From Cedecea sp000277545 (lineage in GTDB: Bacteria; Pseudomonadota; Gammaproteobacteria; Enterobacterales; Enterobacteriaceae): a stretch of DNA of 64,000 bases. The position numbers were made by a program, and so were the translations under genes. The stretch is from the NCBI GenBank assembly GCA_050847315.1, contig CP193791.1. One strand, 5' to 3'. This document shows, one piece after another, positions 16,627-24,817 of the stretch; within the stretch, counting starts at the first letter, position 1; each line of letters opens with the position of its first letter. Under the pieces are notes generated by a model, which searched no databases, was not told the origin of the DNA, and saw nothing but the letters and a program-made list of their open reading frames with translations.

Positions 16627-18288
16627 ATGAAAAATATCAAAGTTATCACCGGAATTGTCACTACGCTGGGGATCTTCAGCGTGCTCTTGCTGGTGACCGG
16701 GGCTCTGTACTACTCCTCCGTCAGCAGCGATCGCCTTAACTTCCAGAATACCGGCCTGCTGAACTACCAGCAGCAGCAGCTTGGCGGCAGCTTCCAGACG
16801 CTGGTTGAAACTCGCGTCACCATCAACCGCGTGGCGATTCGTGTGCTGAAAAATCAGCGTGATCCTGCCTCGCTGGAGGCGATGAACAAGCTACTAACGA
16901 ATGCCGGTGTGCTGCTGGCCGACGCGCAAAAGCAGTTCTCCAGCTACATGGATTCCGACGATGTGCCGGGTCAGGATAAAGCCCTCGACGACAAAGCGGC
17001 GGCCAGCTTCAAGCAAATGCACGACGTCATGGCCCAGTCTATTCAGTTCCTGAAGGCCGATAACTACCAGGCTTATGGCAACCTCGACGCCCAGCAGGCT
17101 CAGGACGATTTCAAAGCCGTTTACGGCCAGTGGCTGACTCAGAACACCCGGCTGTTGAAGGCCGCCAGCGCGGAGAACCAAAGCAGCTATACCGGTATGC
17201 TCTGGACGCTGGGCACCATTTTACTGATTGTCATCGCGGCGCTGGTGGTTATCTGGCTGGGGTTGCAGCGCGTGCTGCTGCGCCCGCTGAAAAACGTAAT
17301 GGGGCATATCCAGGCGATCTCTGAGGGGGATTTAACTCGTACGATCGACGCCGAAGGGCGCAGCGAAATGAGCCGCCTGTCTGCCGGGCTTAAATCCATG
17401 CAGCAATCGCTGGCGAAGACCGTGAGCGTGGTGCGTGACAATGCGGATTCTATTTACACCGGTGCCAGCGAAATCTCTGCCGGCAGCAGCGATCTTTCCT
17501 CCCGTACCGAGCAGCAGGCGGCGGCGCTGGAGGAGACGGCGGCCAGCATGGAGCAACTGACCGCGACCGTGAAACAGAACACCGATAACGCTCGTCAGGC
17601 CACCGGTCTGGCGAAAAACGCCTCCGAAACCGCGCAAAAAGGCGGGCGCGTGGTGGATAGCGTGGTCAGCACCATGAACGAAATCGCCGAAAGCTCTGGC
17701 AAAATCGTGGATATCACCAGCGTTATCGACAGCATTGCTTTCCAGACCAACATTCTGGCGCTGAACGCCGCGGTAGAAGCTGCGCGTGCGGGTGAGCAAG
17801 GGCGTGGATTTGCCGTGGTTGCGGGAGAAGTCAGAACGCTGGCTAGCCGCAGCGCACAGGCGGCGAAAGAGATTAAAGTGCTGATTGAAAACTCGGTATC
17901 GCGCATTGATACCGGCTCCAGCCAGGTGCGAGAGGCGGGCGCGACCATGAAAGAGATCGTCTCGGCGGTCACCCGCGTGACTGACATCATGGGCGAAATT
18001 GCGTCGGCCTCTGAAGAGCAAAGCAAAGGCATTGAACAGGTGGCGCAGGCGGTATCTGAGATGGATAGCGTGACCCAGCAGAACGCCTCGCTGGTGGAAG
18101 AGTCCGCTTCTGCCGCTGCGGCTTTGGAAGACCAGGCGAGCGAGCTACGCCTGGCGGTGGCGGTTTTCCAGCTCCAGCAATCCGGCGGACGCCGTGTGGA
18201 GGCGGTGCAGGAAAAACTTCGCCCGCAGCCAGCGACGTTGAAACCGCAAACGGCCTCAGCCTCTGATGCAAACTGGGAAACGTTCTGA
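16627..18288 (+). CDS. methyl-accepting chemotaxis protein with NWETF tail
   Basis: The 553-residue chemoreceptor has TM1 (about 7-30), a periplasmic four-helix ligand domain of Tar/Tsr type (about 35-185), TM2 (about 190-213), HAMP (about 214-265) and a cytoplasmic signalling hairpin. The conserved tip (VDITSVIDSIAFQTNILALN, AGEQGRGFAVVAGEVRTLA) contacts CheA and CheW. The last residues NWETF are the pentapeptide that docks CheR and CheB, so this is a high-abundance-type receptor. The ligand is unknown. I use the ATG at 16627. A TTG three codons earlier is possible. In K-12 this position holds cspA and hokA, so the gene is a lineage-specific insertion. Confidence 0.92.
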   Translation: MKNIKVITGIVTTLGIFSVLLLVTGALYYSSVSSDRLNFQNTGLLNYQQQQLGGSFQTLVETRVTINRVAIRVLKNQRDPASLEAMNKLLTNAGVLLADAQKQFSSYMDSDDVPGQDKALDDKAAASFKQMHDVMAQSIQFLKADNYQAYGNLDAQQAQDDFKAVYGQWLTQNTRLLKAASAENQSSYTGMLWTLGTILLIVIAALVVIWLGLQRVLLRPLKNVMGHIQAISEGDLTRTIDAEGRSEMSRLSAGLKSMQQSLAKTVSVVRDNADSIYTGASEISAGSSDLSSRTEQQAAALEETAASMEQLTATVKQNTDNARQATGLAKNASETAQKGGRVVDSVVSTMNEIAESSGKIVDITSVIDSIAFQTNILALNAAVEAARAGEQGRGFAVVAGEVRTLASRSAQAAKEIKVLIENSVSRIDTGSSQVREAGATMKEIVSAVTRVTDIMGEIASASEEQSKGIEQVAQAVSEMDSVTQQNASLVEESASAAAALEDQASELRLAVAVFQLQQSGGRRVEAVQEKLRPQPATLKPQTASASDANWETF

Positions 18289-18376
18289 TTTTTTTCATTG
18301 CCAGTGCTGAGCGAAGAGACTCGGGGGGGCCGAAGGTACAGGACTTCCGATTCCACCCTCCGCGAATAGGCATGAT

Positions 18377-19123
18377 TCATCCTGCTGACGGCTGGCAGGA
18401 TGACACTTTAAATTGTCCGGGCGTCTTGCCAAATCTCAACCGAAACGCCTCTATGTAAGCGCTGATATTGCTGTAGCCGCTTCGCTCGGCGACTTCACTG
18501 ATGGGTAAACCCGAAGTTATCCACTGGAGTGAGGACACTATTTTCGCCTGTTGCCGCCACTGGCTGAAACTTAACCCGGTTTGCTGATTGAACAAACGGC
18601 TGAGATTTCTGACGCTTAGTCCCCATTGCTGAGCAAGCTGCGCCTGATCGAGCCTGGTGGCGGGATGTCTCAATAATTCCTCTGCAACGTTACGCGCCCG
18701 GCGATCCGAAGGCAAAGTGAGCTCGAGAGGCCATTGTGGGAGCTGCTTTATTTCATGGCTCAAGAGCGTGAGAAGGCTACATAAATAATCAGATGACAGG
18801 GGTTGGTTAACATTAAGTTCTAAACGCGCCAGCAGCGCAAACACAAAATGGTCGGCCCCATAAATCCCCGGTTCAGGTGGGAATAAGGTGCAGGAGGCTG
18901 CAGAGAGATAAAGGCTGCTTCCTTTGACGTTGCCCGGAAACCAGGCCCGGTGCTCTATTCCGGTGGGAAACCAACCCAGCGTGCCGGCGGTAACGTGCCA
19001 CTGCGCCTGTAGCGTTTCAATCACCATCACGCCCTGTTCAAGCCAATAAAGCTGTCCCGAGGTATGTTTGTGCCAGGGCGTTGAGTGTTGACGCAAATAA
19101 TCAATTTTTTGTGTTTTTATCAT
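18377..19123 (-). CDS. AraC family transcriptional regulator with cupin sensor
   Basis: The 248-residue protein has an N-terminal cupin-like half (HSTPWHKHTSGQLYWLEQGVM, TAGTLGWFPTGIEHRAW) and a complete C-terminal double helix-turn-helix ending in YIEAFRLRFGKTPGQFK. It resembles regulators of small detoxification or transport genes, but no specific family name can be given. It is divergent from the NTF2-like gene at 19216 with 92 bases between, so it probably controls that gene and itself. Confidence 0.85.
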   Translation of the reverse strand: MIKTQKIDYLRQHSTPWHKHTSGQLYWLEQGVMVIETLQAQWHVTAGTLGWFPTGIEHRAWFPGNVKGSSLYLSAASCTLFPPEPGIYGADHFVFALLARLELNVNQPLSSDYLCSLLTLLSHEIKQLPQWPLELTLPSDRRARNVAEELLRHPATRLDQAQLAQQWGLSVRNLSRLFNQQTGLSFSQWRQQAKIVSSLQWITSGLPISEVAERSGYSNISAYIEAFRLRFGKTPGQFKVSSCQPSAG

Positions 19124-19215
19124 ATGGCTGATTAACCGTAAAAGTTGTCTTGATACGGATATTATCCAGTTATTAATGCTTTGTAGACTGGGGGCTCCAA
19201 CAAAAGGAGTTTTCC

Positions 19216-19608
19216 ATGAAATCGCAAAGCCAGAGCGTCATTGACGCATTACAGGAAATTATTTGTAGCCCCGAGCATGATGAACAAAAAATTGCACAGT
19301 ACTTTGCTGCGGATTACCGGCAAATCGTCGATGGCAAATCACTGAGCTATGATGACTTCATTAATCATATGAGCGCGCTAAAAGTGCAGACCCAAAAAAT
19401 GCATCTGGCAGTTAAGGCCGCCGTTGGGGAAGGAGACACCGTATTTACGCAGCACTATGTAAAGGTCGAGAAAAATGAGGCTCAATGGAGTGAATTCGAA
19501 GTGTTTGCCCGATTTACCTTACTGGCTGGAAAAATTCATCGTTGCGAAGAGGTAACCCGGATGATTCACGGGGTGAGCGAGGACAGTGATTTTGGCAGCA
19601 GGCGCTGA
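19216..19608 (+). CDS. NTF2-like (SnoaL-fold) small protein
   Basis: The 130-residue soluble protein has the NTF2/SnoaL pattern: N-terminal helices, then IAQYFAADYRQIVDGKSLSYDDFINHMSALK, and C-terminal beta strands (TVFTQHYVKVEK, EVFARFTLLAGKIHRCEEVTRMI). Members are small isomerases, hydrolases or ligand-binding proteins. No catalytic set is clear enough to choose. AAAGGAG precedes the ATG. It is divergent from the AraC regulator. Confidence 0.75.
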   Translation: MKSQSQSVIDALQEIICSPEHDEQKIAQYFAADYRQIVDGKSLSYDDFINHMSALKVQTQKMHLAVKAAVGEGDTVFTQHYVKVEKNEAQWSEFEVFARFTLLAGKIHRCEEVTRMIHGVSEDSDFGSRR

Positions 19609-19670
19609 TTTTCTTTAGTACCCACGATGTTGCCAGAGACAGGAGCTAAGACGGTGGCTTATTAATGACA

Positions 19671-19692
19671 AACCCCGCGTCATGGCGGGGTT
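19671..19692. terminator. bidirectional terminator between the NTF2-like gene and yiaG
   Basis: An 8-bp stem (AACCCCGC/GCGGGGTT) with a GTCATG loop is followed by T-rich sequence on the plus strand and lies between convergent genes. Confidence 0.8.
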
Positions 19693-19716
19693 GTTTTCTT
19701 GCGGTACAGCGGTTTT

Positions 19717-20004
19717 CTAACTGATTAACTGTTTACTAAGGCCTGGGTTGGCCTGAATCAGACGCATTAATTTCAGTTCGGTGATGGAGGGTTTGAGTCG
19801 TCTGGACTCCCATTCCTGCACCATCGTTACGCTGACCCCCATCACCTGAGCAAAATCATCGATTTTTAGTCCGGTACTTTTACGTAGCTGCTCAAACTCC
19901 GAGAAGGCGCTGGGTTTCTGACTCAGGCTAACGGCCTGATTATCTTTAAAAACAATCTGCTCAAGACTGCTAAGCAGCTCAATCATTGGATCTTTATATT
20001 CCAT
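19717..20004 (-). CDS. yiaG: YiaG, XRE-type helix-turn-helix regulator
   Basis: The 95-residue protein has an XRE/HTH_3 domain in its C-terminal half (LRKSTGLKIDDFAQVMGVSVTMVQEWESRRLKPS) and matches E. coli YiaG in sequence and place. It probably binds DNA. Its targets are not known. The start at 20004 (MEYKDPMIELL) is supported by GAGGAG nine bases upstream. A longer reading adds 14 non-conserved residues. Confidence 0.88.
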   Translation of the reverse strand: MEYKDPMIELLSSLEQIVFKDNQAVSLSQKPSAFSEFEQLRKSTGLKIDDFAQVMGVSVTMVQEWESRRLKPSITELKLMRLIQANPGLSKQLIS

Positions 20005-20550
20005 TGAGAACTCCTCATAAATCACACAGCGAGAACGTGAACGCAAAGAAGCCTATTAACTGTAGCTGGATTTAAAGCGTGCGTGGGATCACGCTAGTGG
20101 CTAAACGTGCTGCAAAAAATGCTTATGCGTTTCAGCTGAATACGCAGTCGAAGTAAGCGCTTGAAAAGCCATAGATGCGGGCTTTTAGTATAAATATGTA
20201 AATAGTTATGCGGTTTATGACATCATGCCTGGGGCAGAGGTGTTGACCGCAGCGGGCAAAGATAAAATTTTGCTGGACTGTCTAATGTACTCACATTAAA
20301 AAATAACTCATCCGCTGATGCGGTACAAAACCAAATAAAATTAGATCGGCCGTTATTAATTAGATGTCTAATGAATTAATTGTGTATTTTGTTTTGCTGT
20401 CGTTTATTTATCCTGCGTTTCACTGTCGGTGCTATACGTTGTATTTTGCGGTATCTGAATATAAAAAGATATGTTTTTAACATTTACCATTAATTCAATG
20501 ATTTCAATTCCTTAATATATAATCGTGGTTTTAAATAAAGGAACTTAATT
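20005..20550. other. AT-rich intergenic region between yiaG and the MipA-like gene
   Basis: About 545 bases without a credible gene. It must hold the divergent promoters of yiaG and the MipA-like gene. A 14-bp palindrome ATTAGA-TG-TCTAAT is present at 20359-20372, about 180 bases before the MipA-like start, and could be an operator. The stretch is distinctly more AT-rich than its flanks. Confidence 0.4.
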
Positions 20551-21357
20551 TTGAAAAAATCTCTGGCAATCTCGGCATTTGCTTTATCCCTTTTATTTCC
20601 TGTATTAGCCCAGGCTGAAGATGGAAAAGCTTATTTAACCGTTGGCGGCGGCGTCGCGTTTGCGCCGGCTTATCAGGGGGCGGATAAATACCGGCCAACG
20701 GCGCTTTACGATTTGAGCATCGGCTACAGTCACGGAAGCTGGGGCAGCGTGAGTCTTGGGAATAATGGCCTTAGTTGGGCGCTGCCGCTGGATGAGCCTT
20801 TTGGCGTGGCGCTCTTGCTTGATTATGACTCAGGCCGGGATGAAGTTATTAATACGCTTGATGGCAAAGACAGAACGCTTAAGGGCATGGGCGACCTGGG
20901 GGGCGCTTTGCAGGCGGGCCTGGAGCTAAGCTATCTGTTGGATCCCTTCCGCAGCTATGTAAAGGTGCTGCAGGCGACGAAGAAAAGGCATTATGGCGGA
21001 GAGGATTTAGGCCGCACTTTACTGGCTGAACTGGGGGTTGGCACCGTAACGCCTCTTAACGATCGGTTCTCTATGCAAACAAATCTCTCCACAACATGGG
21101 CAAACAGCGGCTATCAACGCGGCTATTTTGGCGTGACTCCCGAGCAGGCGCAGCGCACGGCCTTTTCTACCTGGCGACCAGGCAGTGGTTTTAAGGATGT
21201 CACGCTGACCGCAGCGCTAAATTATGAATGGACCCAAAATATTGCGCTACAGGCGGGGGCGGGAGTCACCGCCTTAGTGGGTGATGCCGCCGGCAGCCCA
21301 ATTGTTGCAAAGAAAGTGGCCACGCTGAGTTTTGTCAGCGCCAGCTACAGTTTCTGA
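20551..21357 (+). CDS. MipA/OmpV family outer-membrane protein
   Basis: The 268-residue product starts with a clear signal peptide (MKKSLAISAFALSLLFPVLA-QA) and continues as an outer-membrane beta barrel of the MipA/OmpV family: YLTVGGGVAFAPAYQGADKYR, SLGNNGLSWALPL, LNYEWTQNIALQAGAGVTAL, and a terminal aromatic (FVSASYSF) as expected for barrel insertion. The start codon is TTG at 20551 with AAAGGAAC eight bases upstream. No ATG fits the signal peptide. It may be a MipA paralogue. K-12 has no gene here. Confidence 0.85.
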   Translation: MKKSLAISAFALSLLFPVLAQAEDGKAYLTVGGGVAFAPAYQGADKYRPTALYDLSIGYSHGSWGSVSLGNNGLSWALPLDEPFGVALLLDYDSGRDEVINTLDGKDRTLKGMGDLGGALQAGLELSYLLDPFRSYVKVLQATKKRHYGGEDLGRTLLAELGVGTVTPLNDRFSMQTNLSTTWANSGYQRGYFGVTPEQAQRTAFSTWRPGSGFKDVTLTAALNYEWTQNIALQAGAGVTALVGDAAGSPIVAKKVATLSFVSASYSF

Positions 21358-21387
21358 TATTGGTCCTGGACGAGGATGTGTTTGCAT

Positions 21388-21414
21388 AAGCGGCCAGATT
21401 AGCGGCCGCTTTAT
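21388..21414 (+). terminator. terminator of the MipA-like gene
   Basis: A stem AAGCGGC/GCCGCTT with a short loop is followed by a T-rich tract, 30 bases after the stop. Confidence 0.7.
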
Positions 21415-21628
21415 TATTTACTCTGTATGACTAAACCTGGCTAAGTAGAAGGGCTTTGTTATTCCTCAGCCAGTGCCTTGCCAAAGTTCAGGCAGAGAGG
21501 CAAAGCTTGCTCAGAGCGGAAAGAGATTGTTGCGAAAGGGTATCTTGCGAAGGGCGGTTGGACTATTCTTAGCATCGTTATTGGGTGGCAATTTGCCAGG
21601 TAGTGCATTGGTGACAGGAGTAGAAATG

Positions 21629-22339
21629 ATGGCGACAGGTAAGTCCTGGTCTCGCTGGTTTGCGCCGCTGGCGGCGTTATTAATGGTGGTGAGCCTGAGT
21701 GGTTGCTTCGATAAAGAAGGCGATCAGCGTAAGGCGTTCATCGATTTTCTGCAAAATACGGCTATGCGTAGCGGCGACCGCCTGCCGACGCTGACGTCCG
21801 ATCAGAAAAAACAGTTTGGCCCGCTGGTCTCTGACTACGCCATTCTGTACGGCTTCTCCCAGCAGGTGAGCCAGGCCATGGACGAAGGCATGAAGCCGGT
21901 TGTGGACAGCGTGAGCAGCATCCGCGCTCCGCAGGATTACATGACCCAGCGCGATGCGCTGCGCCAGGCTAACGGTTCGCTGAACGTTTTAGGTCAGCAG
22001 GTTCAGAATGCCAAGATGCAGGCCGACGGTGCGCTTGCAGCGCTGAAGCAGCCTGACGATCTGAAAACCGTTTACTATCAGGTTTACCAGAAAGTCGTCA
22101 CCGGCCCGGCGAACGCCATGGCGCCGCTGATCCCAGCCGCGCAGACCCTGACCCAGCAGCTGGTGCAGGTGGGTGATTTTATCGCCCAGCAGGGAACGCA
22201 AGTTGGCTTTGCTAACGGCGGGATTCAGTTCCCGACTTCCCAGCAGGCAAGTCAGTACAACTCGCTGATTGGCCCGCTGTCCGCTCAGCACCAGGCATTT
22301 ACTCAGGCCTGGGCCGCAGCGCAGACTGCAACGCAGTAA
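21629..22339 (+). CDS. yiaF: YiaF, DUF3053 lipoprotein
   Basis: The 236-residue product equals E. coli YiaF in length. A signal peptide ends in the lipobox VSLSGC (Cys26), so it is a lipoprotein. The rest is mostly helical, with conserved stretches FDKEGDQRKAFIDFLQNTA, DQKKQFGPLVSDYAILYG and GIQFPTSQQASQYN. Function is unknown. The start was chosen at 21629 for family length. The adjacent ATG at 21626 is equally possible (CAGGAG upstream). A longer reading to 21473 has no homologous extension. Confidence 0.9.
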   Translation: MATGKSWSRWFAPLAALLMVVSLSGCFDKEGDQRKAFIDFLQNTAMRSGDRLPTLTSDQKKQFGPLVSDYAILYGFSQQVSQAMDEGMKPVVDSVSSIRAPQDYMTQRDALRQANGSLNVLGQQVQNAKMQADGALAALKQPDDLKTVYYQVYQKVVTGPANAMAPLIPAAQTLTQQLVQVGDFIAQQGTQVGFANGGIQFPTSQQASQYNSLIGPLSAQHQAFTQAWAAAQTATQ

Positions 22340-22355
22340 GTTTTAGGCACTAAGA

Positions 22356-22391
22356 AAAGGCGGAGCGCTTCACGGCGACTCCGCTTTTTTT
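22356..22391 (+). terminator. terminator of yiaF
   Basis: A GGCGGAG/CTCCGC stem followed by seven T residues lies 20 bases after yiaF. Confidence 0.85.
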
Positions 22392-22517
22392 ATGGCTGAT
22401 ATTCTCGATAAAAGGATGGCCGGCTGGGTTATTTAATAAACGCTTTTTATTTACTTGCCGGATTTTAAAATATACCCTTTTAAAAAGGACTTAATAATTA
22501 GCACGGAGCGGCTATGT

Positions 22518-23210
22518 ATGTTTTACAGAAATGACGTTATTAGTTATCTGCAGTCAAATAAAATTCTTGCTCAAAAGCTTGATCGTGCAGTCATTGGGGT
22601 TCGGAAAGCAGTCTCACATCAGATTGAAACCATTGGCGCGGGGGCAACGCGGGCTTTGTATTACACATCCTGCTTTACTGAAGAATACCAGGATGTGTGC
22701 CAGCAGCAAAAAACTGAAGATATCAGATTTACTAAGGGTGTTATTTATCTGTTAAAGAATGGTGGCGTCATTGGTGATATGTTGGAAATTTATTTTGTTA
22801 ATCTTATTAAATTTAGGACATCTGAGCAATTACAATACATCCAGAAAAAACTGATGGCTGTAAATGCCCGTATTGCGTCCAACACACTTACCAGCCACGG
22901 ACTCGCATTAATGGTTGCGAGCACAGTTGCTTTTGGAATGGGCGCAAGACAAGGTGTGAGTATATTTGCTGGGCATACAGCAAATAGAGTGGCGATGGGT
23001 GCGACTATGTATGGTGTCGTCCAGAGAGCAGCAGAAAGCGCCCATCGGCTTCGTGCCGCTTATCCAGGTTACTATTCAGCGCTATACGCGCAAGATCTGG
23101 AGATGATGTACTTTCTGATTGAGCCATTGTTTCAATATTCTCGTGCACGAGATGTAGTTTGGACATCAGATGACGAAATTATCGACATTATCACTAGCAT
23201 GGTTCGATAA
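22518..23210 (+). CDS. unrecognised 230-aa protein with central hydrophobic region, possible secreted effector
   Basis: I do not recognise a named family with certainty. The protein has no signal peptide. Its first 150 residues are mixed helical. A Gly/Ala-rich moderately hydrophobic stretch follows (GLALMVASTVAFGMGARQGV, about 133-165), which could insert into membrane. It is followed, 2 bases after the stop, by two tandem 62-residue membrane proteins. Small cytoplasmic protein plus small membrane partner is the layout of pore-forming antibacterial effector/immunity pairs such as Ssp6/Sip6 of Serratia, but no type VI secretion gene is in the window. The start at 22518 has GGAG nine bases upstream. 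The region is much more AT-rich than yiaF or ghrB, suggesting transfer. Confidence 0.7.
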   Translation: MFYRNDVISYLQSNKILAQKLDRAVIGVRKAVSHQIETIGAGATRALYYTSCFTEEYQDVCQQQKTEDIRFTKGVIYLLKNGGVIGDMLEIYFVNLIKFRTSEQLQYIQKKLMAVNARIASNTLTSHGLALMVASTVAFGMGARQGVSIFAGHTANRVAMGATMYGVVQRAAESAHRLRAAYPGYYSALYAQDLEMMYFLIEPLFQYSRARDVVWTSDDEIIDIITSMVR

Positions 23211-23212
23211 CT

Positions 23213-23401
23213 ATGATGAATATTATAAAAAGACTTCTTAAGCGATTTTTAAAATCTTTATTCTCTCCGTACATCCCAACAGCGGCAACATTCTTGTTTG
23301 CCGTGGTTCTTGTCTATTTTTTTCCTGATGGCCCCATCTGGCCTGTTGGTGTTTTCTTTATACTTATGGTTTATATAACTGTTCGTTACTTGAAATGGTA
23401 A
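23213..23401 (+). CDS. small membrane protein, tandem copy 1 (possible immunity protein)
   Basis: The 62-residue protein has a Lys/Arg-rich N-terminus (IIKRLLKRFLK) and two hydrophobic segments (about 22-37 and 44-58) joined by FFPDGPIWPVG. It begins 2 bases after the 230-aa gene and so is almost certainly cotranscribed. It is a close duplicate of the next gene. By position it could be the immunity partner of a membrane-acting toxin. No family is recognised. Confidence 0.7.
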   Translation: MMNIIKRLLKRFLKSLFSPYIPTAATFLFAVVLVYFFPDGPIWPVGVFFILMVYITVRYLKW

Positions 23402-23435
23402 ATTATATTGTATTTTACTTTGCTATTCGATAACT

Positions 23436-23624
23436 ATGATGAATGTGATTAAACGATTTTTTAAACGACTTTTTAGATCTTTATTTTTTCCCTGTATTCC
23501 AACAGCATCAACGGCCTTGTTCGCTATTCTCTGGGTCTATTTTTTCCCTGATGGCCCCATCTGGCCTGTTGGTGTTTTTGCCATGTTTATGATTTATATC
23601 GTTGCCAGATACTTAAGATGGTGA
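23436..23624 (+). CDS. small membrane protein, tandem copy 2
   Basis: This 62-residue near-copy of the preceding protein shares the same plan: basic N-terminus, two hydrophobic segments and the identical core PDGPIWPVGVF. N-terminal and TM residues have diverged (about 60% identity by eye). The upstream 19 bases (TTCGATAACTATGATGAAT) are identical to those around the start of copy 1, so the duplication included the end of the 230-aa gene. The duplication unit is 223 bp. Confidence 0.7.
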   Translation: MMNVIKRFFKRLFRSLFFPCIPTASTALFAILWVYFFPDGPIWPVGVFAMFMIYIVARYLRW

Positions 23625-23746
23625 TGTGCAGGGAAATCTATCGTGGCTTATTGATAAAATAATTATATTTATATGCGCGTAAATATAAATACAGGAAATG
23701 ATTATACGGTATAAGACCGTGGCAGCCTCATACCGGCATAACGTCA

Positions 23747-23786
23747 TTTATTCGACGGGCTAGCGTTTTCTGGCCCGCCGAATAAA
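23747..23786. terminator. inverted repeat / terminator after ghrB
   Basis: TTTATTCG-CGGGC and GCCCG-CGAATAAA form a 13-bp stem with one unpaired base on each side and a 12-base loop. The stem touches the ghrB stop and probably ends the kgu-ghrB transcript on the minus strand. Confidence 0.6.
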
Positions 23787-24761
23787 CTATTTCAGTACCT
23801 GCGGGTTCACGCAGTTCACTTCCACCTTGCCGGTCAGCGCGGTAATCAGGTTATCCACCGCGCATTCCGCCATGCCGTAGCGGGTTTCATGGGTAGCGGA
23901 GCCGATGTGCGGCAGGGCGACCACATTCGGCATGCCGAGCAGCGGGGACTCCAGCGGCAGCGGCTCCTGTTCGAAGACATCCAGCCCGGCGGCGTGAATT
24001 ATTCCCTCTTCCAGCGCCTGAATCAGCGCTTTCTCGTCCACCACCGGGCCGCGCCCGACGTTGATTAAAATGGCCGAAGATTTCATTTTCGCAATTTGCT
24101 CTGCACCAATCAGGTGACGAGTTTCGTCGCTTAGCGGCAGCAGAATACAAACGAAATCAGACTCGGCCAGCAGGGTGTCCAGGTCGCAGTAGCGAGCGTT
24201 AAAGCGCTCTTCCGCTTCCTTATGATGGCGGCGGGCGTTGTACAGAATTGGCATACTGAAGCCGAAGTGCGCGCGCTGTGCCAGCGCCAGGCCGATGCGC
24301 CCCATGCCCAGAATACCGAGCGTTTTATGATGCACGTCGATACCAAACCAGTCAGCGCCAATACTGCTTTGCCATTCGCCGACCTTCACGCGCTCGGCGA
24401 CTTCCACCACGCGGCGTGCGCTGGACAGGATCAGCGCCATGGCGGTATCGGCGACGGTTTCGGTCAGCACCGTCGGGGTGTGCATCAGCACAACGCCGCG
24501 TTCGTTCAGGGCGTCCACATTAAAGTTATCGTAGCCGACAGAAACGGTAGAAGCTGCCCGCAGCTTTGGCGTATGCGCGAGAAACGCTGCGTCGACCTTG
24601 CCGCCGGAGCCGAGGATACCTTCCGCATTGGCAAACAGCGCTGCGTTCGCTTGCACGGTTTCCGGGCTGATATCGTCAAGCTGGGTGACGGTAAAGTGGC
24701 TTTCAAGCCGGGACAGCAGATTGTCAGGCAGTGCCTTGTAGAGGATGACGGACGGCTTCAT
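23787..24761 (-). CDS. ghrB: GhrB, 2-ketoaldonate / glyoxylate / hydroxypyruvate reductase
   Basis: The 324-residue D-2-hydroxyacid dehydrogenase equals E. coli GhrB in length. The NAD(P)-binding motif GMGRIGLALAQRA lies near residue 152. The catalytic residues Arg237 (NVGRGPVVDE), Glu266 (DVFEQEP) and His285 (PHIGSATHETR) are all present. In E. coli it reduces glyoxylate, hydroxypyruvate and 2-ketogluconate. Here it is the last gene behind kguE-, kguK- and kguT-like genes in the same orientation (56 bases from kguT). That is the place of KguD, 2-keto-6-phosphogluconate reductase, in Pseudomonas. It probably performs that step. Confidence 0.93.
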   Translation of the reverse strand: MKPSVILYKALPDNLLSRLESHFTVTQLDDISPETVQANAALFANAEGILGSGGKVDAAFLAHTPKLRAASTVSVGYDNFNVDALNERGVVLMHTPTVLTETVADTAMALILSSARRVVEVAERVKVGEWQSSIGADWFGIDVHHKTLGILGMGRIGLALAQRAHFGFSMPILYNARRHHKEAEERFNARYCDLDTLLAESDFVCILLPLSDETRHLIGAEQIAKMKSSAILINVGRGPVVDEKALIQALEEGIIHAAGLDVFEQEPLPLESPLLGMPNVVALPHIGSATHETRYGMAECAVDNLITALTGKVEVNCVNPQVLK

Positions 24762-24817
24762 GAGATTCTCCGTTTTCGGTTAAACGCGAACCGGGCGTCA
24801 GAGCGCCCGGCGCGGGG

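Larger units (their letters stand above)
23203..23644. repeat. 223-bp tandem duplication carrying the two small membrane genes
   Basis: Copy 1 begins at 23203 and copy 2 at 23426, both with TTCGATAACTATGATGAAT. A second long near-identical stretch encodes PDGPIWPVGVF in each. The copies have diverged, so the duplication is not recent. The right limit is approximate. Confidence 0.7.
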
